A program made the translations under genes and the position numbers. From an uncultured Alphaproteobacteria bacterium (GTDB lineage Bacteria; Pseudomonadota; Alphaproteobacteria; Rhodobacterales; Rhodobacteraceae), in NCBI GenBank assembly GCA_929200295.1, contig CAKMZE010000016.1, positions 1 through 22,013 of the forward strand: a stretch of 22,013 bases of DNA, in the 5' to 3' direction. Position 1 is the stretch's first letter, and every line of letters begins with the position of its first letter. Shown here in pieces: positions 15,120-21,473 of this stretch. Below the pieces are notes generated by a model. The model saw nothing but the letters and a program-made list of their open reading frames with translations, searched no databases and had not been told where the DNA came from.

Positions 15120-16181
15120 ATGTCAGGTGTCACACTCGATAAGGTGATTAAGCGCTACGGCGATGTTCAAGTTATCCATGGTATCGATCTCGAAATTGCA
15201 GATGGGGAATTCTGCGTGTTTGTCGGCCCGTCTGGCTGCGGTAAATCCACATTGCTGCGGATGGTCGCGGGGTTAGAGGAGACGACCGAAGGGATGATGC
15301 ATATCGGGGATCGTGACGTAACCCGCATGGACCCATCAGAGCGCGGCGTCGCGATGGTATTTCAAACCTATGCGCTCTACCCGCATATGACCGTCCGCGA
15401 CAATATGGGGTTTGGCCTGAAAATGAATGGCTATCCCAAGGCTGAAATCGTTGAAAAAGTCGCCGAGGCGACGCGCATCTTAAAGCTTGAGGATTATTTA
15501 GACCGCAAGCCATCTGCGCTATCTGGTGGGCAGCGGCAGCGGGTCTCAATTGGGCGGGCGATTGTGCGTGGGCCCGAGGTGTTTTTGTTTGATGAGCCTT
15601 TGTCAAACCTGGATGCCGAGCTGCGGGTCGAAATGCGCGTTGAGATCGCGCGACTGCACAAAGAGATCGGTGCGACGATGATCTATGTCACCCATGATCA
15701 GGTGGAGGCCATGACGCTGGCCGATAAGATCGTCGTGTTACGCGCTGGCGTGATCGAACAGGTTGGTGCGCCGATGGATCTTTATCGTGATCCAGATAAC
15801 AAATTTGTTGCCGGGTTTATTGGGTCACCGGCGATGAATTTTATGGCAGGTGTCGCGGGCGATGGCTGCGTTGCTGTGCCCAATCTGGACACAGAAATCA
15901 TGCTGCCCATTGCCCTCGCTTATAAAGGAAAATCAGTCTCTGTTGGGATACGGCCCGAGCATCTGAGCATTGATCGTAGTGGCGATGCGCTGCATGTGGA
16001 ACTGGTCGAAAGCTTGGGCGGTGTCGCCTATGCGTATTTATCTGGGCCCGCAGGCGAGCGATTGATCGTGGAAGAACGCGGCGAGGAACGCGTATCTGAG
16101 GGAGACCGTGTCGGCGTTTCTTTTGATCCTGCGCGTGTCTATATCTTTGACGTTGAAACAGAGCAGCGCATTCGCACTTAA
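15120..16181 (+). CDS. ABC sugar importer ATP-binding subunit (UgpC/MalK/MsmK type)
   Basis: Energises the galactoside importer whose binding protein and permeases are encoded divergently. The 353-residue protein has Walker A GPSGCGKST (36-44), Q-loop Gln82, signature LSGGQ (134-138), Walker B VFLFDE (154-159) and switch His192, followed by a C-terminal TOBE/OB regulatory domain (about 235-353; VGIRPEHL). All catalytic residues are intact. No other ATPase gene is in the window, so it is the natural partner of the two CUT1 permeases. Being cotranscribed with the regulator rather than with the permeases means its expression may be set separately. MsmK-like ATPases can serve several importers. 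Confidence 0.95.
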   Translation: MSGVTLDKVIKRYGDVQVIHGIDLEIADGEFCVFVGPSGCGKSTLLRMVAGLEETTEGMMHIGDRDVTRMDPSERGVAMVFQTYALYPHMTVRDNMGFGLKMNGYPKAEIVEKVAEATRILKLEDYLDRKPSALSGGQRQRVSIGRAIVRGPEVFLFDEPLSNLDAELRVEMRVEIARLHKEIGATMIYVTHDQVEAMTLADKIVVLRAGVIEQVGAPMDLYRDPDNKFVAGFIGSPAMNFMAGVAGDGCVAVPNLDTEIMLPIALAYKGKSVSVGIRPEHLSIDRSGDALHVELVESLGGVAYAYLSGPAGERLIVEERGEERVSEGDRVGVSFDPARVYIFDVETEQRIRT

Positions 16182-16182
16182 C

Positions 16183-16212
16183 AAAAAAGATGGGCAAATT
16201 GCCCATCCTACA
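16183..16212 (-). terminator. Intrinsic terminator of parC, formed by the palindromic repeat
   Basis: Read leftward, a hairpin with nine-base arms GATGGGCAA and TTGCCCATC (16207-16189) is followed by a run of six T (16188-16183), about 70 bases past the parC stop. This is a standard rho-independent terminator. It carries the same TGTAGG-n-TGGGCAATTTGCCCA core as the double element at 12794-12848. On the rightward strand, after the ATPase gene, the hairpin is followed by CCTACAGG without a T run, so it should terminate that transcript less well. Confidence 0.75.
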
Positions 16213-16280
16213 GGTCGTTTAGACCGGTTTCGCATCTCTTTGGCTGATAGGTATTTAAAGCTGTCTTTCCGCAGACCAAA

Positions 16281-18611
16281 TTAGCTGAACTTATTATCAC
16301 GTGGGAATCCACGTGGCGCCATGCGGCCGGCGCTGGCGCGTTTGCCGGCCCATTCATCTAGCGCGGTTTCTGTACGTGTGCGCCCAGCTGGGTCCTGCCA
16401 AGACAGGCCATCAGCGCGCTGGAAGGTGCGTATATCGGACATGCCGCCGTCTTTGTATTTTTGCAAGCGCACGCCCTTGCCGCGGCCCATTTCTGGCAGC
16501 TCGTCGATATCAAAGACCAGCACCTTGCGGTTTTCGCCCACCACGGCCACGCTATCACCGTTCACCCGCACGCAGCTTTGCGCGGTGCCTGCACCGACAT
16601 TCAGCACTTGCTTGCCTGAGCGCGTTTGCGCGATGACATCATCCTCTGGCACAATAAATCCATTGCCTTCTGATGACGCGACAAGCAGGCGCATGCCAGG
16701 TTTATGGATCAAGATGTCGATGATCTCAGCCTCATTGGGCAGATCAATCATCAGGCGCAATGGCTCACCCATACCGCGCCCGCCGGGTAGGTTCGCCCCG
16801 GACACTGTATAGAAACGGCCATTCGCGCCAAAGACAAGCAAACGATCCGTTGTTTCTGCGTGGAAAATGAACCGTGGGCCATCGCCATCTTTGAACTTGA
16901 GCTCGCGGGTCAGATCGATGTGGCCGGTCATCGCGCGCACCCAGCCCATCTGCGAGCACACAACTGTGATCGGTTCGCGGTCAATCATCGCCTCAAGTGG
17001 CACATCGACCACCTCTGCGGCTTCGGCAAACTGCGTGCGTCTTGCCCCGCCAATACTATCACGGCCAAATTGCTTGCGGCTTTCGCGCAGTTGCTCGGCA
17101 ATGCTGGCCCATTGCAAATCAGCGCTGCCCAGTAAGTCTACTAATCCGGCGCGTTCTGCCATCAGGGCATCGCGTTCGGCGACCAGCTCAAGCTCTTCTA
17201 ATCTGCGCAGAGACCGCAGGCGCATGTTCAAGATCGCATCGGCCTGCACATCAGACAGCGCGCCCTCACCGGGGTTAGGTGACTTGTAATCCGCCTCATC
17301 ACGAGCGCGGATATGGGCGCGCGACCAATCCTCGCGCATTAAGGCCGCTTTGGGGTTGTCGTCATAACGGATGATATCAATCACCCGGTCCAGATGAAGG
17401 AACGCGATGATAAAGCCTTCGAGCACCTCAAGCCGGTGATCAATCTTATCCATTCGGTGCTGGCTGCGTCTGATCAACACCTCTTGCCTGTGATCAAGGA
17501 AGGCGCGCAGCACCTCTTTGACAGAGCACACCTTGGGGGTCAGCCCATCGATCAGCACATTCATATTCAGGCTGAACCGCGTCTCGAGATCAGAGTTACG
17601 ATAGAGCATGCCCATCATAATTTCAGGATCAACTGTTTTAGCCCGTGGCTCAAGCACGATGCGGATATCATCGGCGCTTTCATCGCGCACATCCGCAAGC
17701 AGCGGTACTTTTTTCGTCTGAATAACTTCGGCAAGCTTTTCAATCAGCTTGGATTTTTGCACCTGATAAGGGATTTCGGTCACGACGATCTGCCATTGCC
17801 CCCGGCCCAAATCCTCGGTGTCCCATTTCGCGCGCAAACGGAAAGACCCGCGCCCTGTGCGGTAAGCCTCAGCAATGTTTTCCTTTGGCTCAACGATCAC
17901 ACCACCGGTCGGAAAATCAGGACCGGGAATGTAATTGAGCAAGGTATCATCGCGCGCGTCAGGCGTTTTGATCAGATGCAAGCAGGCATCGATCAGCTCG
18001 TGTAGATTATGCGGTGGGATGTTGGTGGCCATGCCAACAGCAATGCCCGATGCACCATTGGCCAATAGGTTTGGAAAAGCGGCGGGGAATACGATCGGTT
18101 CTTCAAGAGTGCCGTCATAATTGGGGCGGTAGTCAACAGCATTTTCTGTCAAACCATCCATCAGCGCCTCGGCCGCGGCGGTCATTCGTGCCTCTGTATA
18201 GCGCGCGGCGGCAGGGTTATCCCCGTCAACATTGCCGAAATTTCCCTGCCCATCGACAAGCGGATAGCGCACGTTGAAATCCTGCGCGAGACGCGCCATC
18301 GCATCATAAATCGCCGCATCGCCATGCGGGTGATAGTTGCCCATCACATCGCCCGAGATTTTGGCTGATTTACGAAACCCCCCGTTTGAAGCCAGCTTCA
18401 GCTCGCGCATCGCAAACAAAATCCGCCTATGCACAGGCTTAAGCCCATCGCGCGCATCCGGCAGTGCGCGATTCATGATCGTTGAGAGCGCATATGTCAG
18501 GTAGCGATCACCTAAAGCGCGGCGTAAAGGCTCTGCAAGTTCGATCTTTTCAGACATTGTGTGCGGTAAATCTTGTGAACCAGTAGGGGTATCGGACGGG
18601 GTATCATTCAT
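16281..18611 (-). CDS. parC: DNA topoisomerase IV subunit A
   Basis: Breakage-reunion subunit of topoisomerase IV, which unlinks daughter chromosomes with ParE. The 776-residue protein has YALSTIMNRALPDARDGLKPVHRRILFAM in two adjoining blocks near residues 40-68, NYHPHGDAAIYDAM (92-105) and AARYTEARM with catalytic Tyr138. The C-terminal third (about 510-740) is the beta-pinwheel domain with repeated blade motifs such as GRGKGVRLQKYKDGG. The quinolone-linked positions equal to E. coli ParC Ser80 and Glu84 are Ala99 and Asp103. It lacks the GyrA box QRRGGKG, which supports ParC over GyrA. The start ATG at 18611 lies in a short acidic leader; Met19 (MSEKIELAEPL) is an alternative. Single-gene transcription unit ending at the repeat-derived terminator. 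Confidence 0.95.
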   Translation of the reverse strand: MNDTPSDTPTGSQDLPHTMSEKIELAEPLRRALGDRYLTYALSTIMNRALPDARDGLKPVHRRILFAMRELKLASNGGFRKSAKISGDVMGNYHPHGDAAIYDAMARLAQDFNVRYPLVDGQGNFGNVDGDNPAAARYTEARMTAAAEALMDGLTENAVDYRPNYDGTLEEPIVFPAAFPNLLANGASGIAVGMATNIPPHNLHELIDACLHLIKTPDARDDTLLNYIPGPDFPTGGVIVEPKENIAEAYRTGRGSFRLRAKWDTEDLGRGQWQIVVTEIPYQVQKSKLIEKLAEVIQTKKVPLLADVRDESADDIRIVLEPRAKTVDPEIMMGMLYRNSDLETRFSLNMNVLIDGLTPKVCSVKEVLRAFLDHRQEVLIRRSQHRMDKIDHRLEVLEGFIIAFLHLDRVIDIIRYDDNPKAALMREDWSRAHIRARDEADYKSPNPGEGALSDVQADAILNMRLRSLRRLEELELVAERDALMAERAGLVDLLGSADLQWASIAEQLRESRKQFGRDSIGGARRTQFAEAAEVVDVPLEAMIDREPITVVCSQMGWVRAMTGHIDLTRELKFKDGDGPRFIFHAETTDRLLVFGANGRFYTVSGANLPGGRGMGEPLRLMIDLPNEAEIIDILIHKPGMRLLVASSEGNGFIVPEDDVIAQTRSGKQVLNVGAGTAQSCVRVNGDSVAVVGENRKVLVFDIDELPEMGRGKGVRLQKYKDGGMSDIRTFQRADGLSWQDPAGRTRTETALDEWAGKRASAGRMAPRGFPRDNKFS

Positions 18612-18761
18612 AAAACCTGTCTAACGAGACCTGCGCATAACGACAAGTCGCCATGAAACGGGGAATGCCGTAACGTTTTTCCCTGGTACACGCATATTTC
18701 ATATCATATATGTATTTTCTTGTTAGAAGGACGACGTGAAATATTTGGGGGGTGACTAATC
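18612..18761. promoter_or_regulatory. Divergent region between parC and the SH3-domain gene
   Basis: These 150 bases must hold the promoters of both divergent genes. The middle is AT-rich (CATATTTCATATCATATATG near 18692-18711) and contains several TATAAT-like hexamers, but I cannot assign one with a confident -35. GGGGGG at 18747-18752 is the likely ribosome-binding region for the rightward gene. Confidence 0.35.
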
Positions 18762-19283
18762 ATGGGTAAGTTCATGATTGCAACGTTTTTGCTGCTTGGG
18801 TGGAGCTTTTATGAGCTGTCTGGCGGCTCAGAATTTGAGCCGCAATCATGGCCTGTTGCTGCCGCAACCAATGATGCGACGATATCAATACCCGCCGAGG
18901 CTGTCGTTTCAAGACGCGACACAATGCCGTTGTCTTTGACACCAGGCGTAACACAGATTTCTTTGGATACATCCGATGCGGCGCAAAATGCTGGCGTCAT
19001 AGAAACACCGGTTGTGAATGCTAGCCTGACCTCAGCCGATGCAGACGCGTTGGTGGTTGATGCCGTGCTGACATCATCGCCGACAATGAACCTGCACAGC
19101 GTGTCTGGTGATCGTGTGAATATGCGCGTCGGGCCGGGCACGACTTATGGTGTGGTCAGTACCCTGCCTAAAGGCACAGAGGCCGAGATCCTCGACATAA
19201 CTGACGATGGCTGGGCGCGCATTCGTCTACTGCAGTCAGGTCAAATCGGTTGGATGGCAGAGCGTCTGCTCGCGCCACTTTAA
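18762..19283 (+). CDS. SH3-domain (SH3b) envelope protein
   Basis: A 173-residue protein with a hydrophobic N-terminal segment (residues 4-19) that is either a membrane anchor or a signal peptide, a poorly conserved, Ala/Thr/Ser/Asp-rich linker (about 25-110), and a C-terminal bacterial SH3 domain (about 114-172; VSGDRVNMRVGPGTTYGVV, LPKGTEAEIL, DDGWARIRL, GQIGWMAERLL). Such SH3b domains often bind cell-wall peptides or other envelope ligands, so a periplasmic location is likely. No enzymatic domain is present. The start ATG at 18762 follows a G-rich ribosome-binding site. It stands alone between parC and an SDR gene 47 bases on, and its specific job cannot be read. Confidence 0.8.
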   Translation: MGKFMIATFLLLGWSFYELSGGSEFEPQSWPVAAATNDATISIPAEAVVSRRDTMPLSLTPGVTQISLDTSDAAQNAGVIETPVVNASLTSADADALVVDAVLTSSPTMNLHSVSGDRVNMRVGPGTTYGVVSTLPKGTEAEILDITDDGWARIRLLQSGQIGWMAERLLAPL

Positions 19284-19330
19284 CCCACCCTCCTCTTGCG
19301 ATATGTGGTCGTTCAATGCATTGATGCACA

Positions 19331-20155
19331 ATGACACGCACAATACTTATCACGGGCTGCTCAAGCGGCATTGGTTATGATGCCGCACATGGGCTGCGCG
19401 CACGGGGCTGGCGTGTCTTTGCCAGCTGCCGCGGGGCAGATGACTGCGCGCGGCTAGAAGCCGAAGGCTTTGAAAGTCCGCGCATCGATTACGCAGACCC
19501 TGCAACGATTGAAAGCGGTTTGGCCGAAGTTCTCGCGGCCACAGGCGGGACTCTTGATGCGCTTTATAACAACGGCGCTTATGCATGCCCCGGCGCGGTC
19601 GAGGACCTGCCACGCGGCGCATTGCAAGAGATTTTTGAAACCAATGTGTTTGGCACTCATGATCTGACCCGCGCGGTGATCAAAATCATGCGCGCCCAAG
19701 GGCATGGGCGCATTATCAACTGTTCTTCTATCCTTGGCATCGTCGGGATGAGATGGCGTGGCGCATATGTCGCCACAAAATTCGCCATCGAAGGGCTAAC
19801 AGATGTGTTGCGCATCGAAATGCGCGACACACCGATCAACATCATTTTGGTCGAACCCGGACCTGTCACATCCAGCATCCGCGAAAATGCGATCCCGCAT
19901 TATGAGAAATGGATTGATACCAAAGGATCTGCACGCGCAGCCCAATATGAAAAATTAAGCGCCCGTTTATACGTTGACAGCGGCCCCGACCCGTTTGAGT
20001 TACCAGCCTCCGCTGTCACCAAAAAACTGATCCATGCGCTTGAAAGCAAACGCCCAAAGCCACGGTATTACGTCACAAAACCCGCCTATTTTATGAGCTT
20101 CCTACGGCGCGTACTACCTACGCAGGCCTTAGATTGGATCATCGCCAAAAGTTAG
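19331..20155 (+). CDS. Short-chain dehydrogenase/reductase (SDR), substrate unknown
   Basis: A 274-residue classical SDR with the nucleotide-binding motif TGCSSGIG (8-15), catalytic Ser132/Ser133 (INCSSILG), Tyr146 and Lys150 (YVATK) and the substrate-side motif VEPGPVTS. The usual NNAG is NNGAY here (80-84), seen in a subgroup of SDRs. Arg34 after the second strand (ASCRGADD) would favour NADP(H). The C terminus (about 225-274) is longer than in minimal SDRs and ends in a hydrophobic, basic stretch (YFMSFLRRVLPTQALDWIIAKS). I see no clear purine-rich ribosome-binding site close to the ATG. Its neighbours do not define a pathway, so no substrate is proposed. Confidence 0.88.
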   Translation: MTRTILITGCSSGIGYDAAHGLRARGWRVFASCRGADDCARLEAEGFESPRIDYADPATIESGLAEVLAATGGTLDALYNNGAYACPGAVEDLPRGALQEIFETNVFGTHDLTRAVIKIMRAQGHGRIINCSSILGIVGMRWRGAYVATKFAIEGLTDVLRIEMRDTPINIILVEPGPVTSSIRENAIPHYEKWIDTKGSARAAQYEKLSARLYVDSGPDPFELPASAVTKKLIHALESKRPKPRYYVTKPAYFMSFLRRVLPTQALDWIIAKS

Positions 20156-20214
20156 GGCTGCTTGCACAAGGATCATAACGCCGCGACATATTTTCCACGC
20201 CCCTCCCCTTTCCT

Positions 20215-20242
20215 TTGTGCATGTCTCTGCTAAGTCCATAAT
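20215..20242 (+). promoter_or_regulatory. Possible promoter for the twin-TM / adenosyltransferase pair
   Basis: TTGTGC (20215-20220) and CATAAT (20237-20242, five of six consensus bases) are separated by 16 bases, 19 bases ahead of the next gene's start. The -35 is weak (TTG plus divergent remainder). The surrounding 106-base gap also contains an imperfect inverted pair, TGCACAAGG near 20164 and CCTTTGTGCA near 20212. Confidence 0.35.
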
Positions 20243-20261
20243 TAGCTAAAAAGGACAACCC

Positions 20262-20471
20262 ATGGCCAACGACCCGCTTTTTATCCTCGTCGTGATCGCT
20301 GTGCTCATTGTACTTGCTATCCTGCTGTTTGGGGTCGGTACATTTGGCAAAGGCGGCGATTTCAATCGCAAATACGCGAATAAGATCATGCGCTGGCGGA
20401 TTGGTGCACAGTTTATCGCTGTTTTGCTGATCCTTGCTTATGTATATCTCAGACGCGAAACAGGAGGGTAA
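20262..20471 (+). CDS. Twin-transmembrane HIG1-like small membrane protein
   Basis: A 69-residue protein with two hydrophobic helices (about 6-27 and 48-63) joined by a basic loop GKGGDFNRKYANKIMRWRIG. The loop and second helix resemble the hypoxia-induced HIG1 domain (R-x-R-x3-Q at 44-50), whose mitochondrial members (Rcf1) attach to respiratory complexes. AAAAAGGA lies about eight bases before the ATG. Its stop is five bases from the adenosyltransferase start, so the two are cotranscribed. I recall this pairing as common in Rhodobacterales. A role in respiratory complex assembly is only suggested by the domain. Confidence 0.8.
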   Translation: MANDPLFILVVIAVLIVLAILLFGVGTFGKGGDFNRKYANKIMRWRIGAQFIAVLLILAYVYLRRETGG

Positions 20472-20475
20472 GCGC

Positions 20476-21048
20476 ATGGTCGTGCTCAATAAAATCTACA
20501 CAAAAACTGGCGACGCTGGGGAAACCGCACTGGGCAATGGCGCGCGTGTTGCAAAACACGCGCTGCGTGTGACTGCCTATGGCACCGTTGATGAAACCAA
20601 TGCCACCGTTGGTATGGCGCGTCTCCATGCGACAGGTGAGATAGATGCGCAGCTCGCCATGATCCAAAACGATCTGTTCGATCTTGGTGCTGACCTTTGC
20701 CGCCCCGATATGGAAAAAGACGCAGAGGCTGAGTACCCGCCGTTGCGCATTTCAGACGCCCAAGTCACCCGGCTTGAAACTGAAATTGACGCGATGACCA
20801 GCGCTGTTGAACCTTTGCGGAGCTTCATTCTGCCCGGTGGGTCTGCTTTGGCGGCACATCTGCACCTTTGCCGTACCGTGTCGCGCCGCGCTGAGCGGTT
20901 GACGGTTGAGCTCGCCACAATGGAGGCGGTGAACCCTGCGGCTGTGAAATATCTAAACCGGCTATCCGACTGGTGCTTTCAAGCCGCAAGAATTGCCAAT
21001 AACAATGGGCAGGATGATGTGCTTTGGGCGCCGGGCGCAAACCGCTGA
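20476..21048 (+). CDS. Cob(I)yrinic acid a,c-diamide adenosyltransferase, PduO type
   Basis: Transfers the adenosyl group of ATP to cob(I)alamin to form adenosylcobalamin, the cofactor of enzymes such as methylmalonyl-CoA mutase. The 190-residue protein has the N-terminal ATP motif KIYTKTGDAGETAL (6-19), GTVDETNATVG (36-46), LRSFILPGG and the C-terminal YLNRLSDWCFQAARIANN, all typical of the PduO/MMAB family. I chose ATG 20476, eight bases after GGAGG at 20463-20467; the frame is open 42 bases upstream but inside the preceding gene. Its TGA abuts the stop of the convergent zinc-ribbon gene with no space. Cytoplasmic. Confidence 0.93.
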   Translation: MVVLNKIYTKTGDAGETALGNGARVAKHALRVTAYGTVDETNATVGMARLHATGEIDAQLAMIQNDLFDLGADLCRPDMEKDAEAEYPPLRISDAQVTRLETEIDAMTSAVEPLRSFILPGGSALAAHLHLCRTVSRRAERLTVELATMEAVNPAAVKYLNRLSDWCFQAARIANNNGQDDVLWAPGANR

Positions 21049-21303
21049 TTAATTCTGCCAGCGCTCAAGCTTTGGAATACCACGTGTCATCAACCATCCG
21101 ATAGGGCGTGGGAACCCTTGGGCCTTTAACGCATTGATCCCAATCGCCTGCATTTCTGCGATCGTGATATCAGGGGCCAAAAATGCACCGTCCGCGTAGC
21201 AGTATGAACAGTATGTCTGGCTCAGGCTCCCATCCGTCTCTGTGCCGCCGCCTTGGGGGTCTTGTTTCAATGGCATCGCGCAGCTTTGGCATGCAGCAGA
21301 CAT
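21049..21303 (-). CDS. Small zinc-ribbon protein
   Basis: An 84-residue protein with two CxxC pairs, CQSC (5-8) and CSYC (32-35), forming one zinc ribbon of the putative Zn_ribbon_2 type (MSAACQSCAMPL, YCSYCYADGAF). A helical tail ends in GWLMTRGIPKLERWQN. Family members are short and uncharacterised; some are annotated as transcription-linked, but nothing here shows that. AAAGGAAA precedes the ATG at 21303. Its stop touches that of the adenosyltransferase gene, so the two convergent transcripts must overlap or end inside coding sequence. Confidence 0.8.
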   Translation of the reverse strand: MSAACQSCAMPLKQDPQGGGTETDGSLSQTYCSYCYADGAFLAPDITIAEMQAIGINALKAQGFPRPIGWLMTRGIPKLERWQN

Positions 21304-21473
21304 GGGATTTCCTTTCGCTTAAGTGAGCTTAGATTATCTTAGGCCACAGGCTTAGGTCAAATACGTGGCGTGAGCGGACCGGGCTGCGTCGATTTTGCAC
21401 TGTTTTTCATCACATCATCGCGCTACCACTTGCGCAAGAGTGTCACCACGATTCTAATGGGAGAATACCGCAG
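21304..21473. promoter_or_regulatory. Divergent region upstream of etfB
   Basis: A 170-base gap between the zinc-ribbon gene and etfB that must hold both promoters. It contains a perfect ten-base palindrome CTTGCGCAAG at 21429-21438, 36 bases before the etfB start, and a looser inverted pair TAAG-TGAG-CTTA just past the zinc-ribbon start. Neither matches a regulator site that I can name. GGGAGA at 21459-21464 is the etfB ribosome-binding site. Confidence 0.35.

Noticed and set aside
16183..16212. The hairpin as a strong terminator for the rightward ATPase gene
   Set aside because: On that strand the stem is followed by CCTACAGG, not a T run; the T run exists only on the leftward strand.
17394..18005. 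Rightward open frame of 203 codons opposite parC
   Set aside because: Fully antisense to conserved parC sequence, without a convincing ribosome-binding site or domain.
20164..20221. TGCACAAGG / CCTTTGTGCA inverted pair as a terminator of the SDR gene
   Set aside because: The arms are imperfect, the loop is about 40 bases and there is no T run.
21429..21438. CTTGCGCAAG as an FNR/FnrL site
   Set aside because: FNR-type sites read TTGAT-N4-ATCAA; this palindrome lacks the spacer and the A/T bases.
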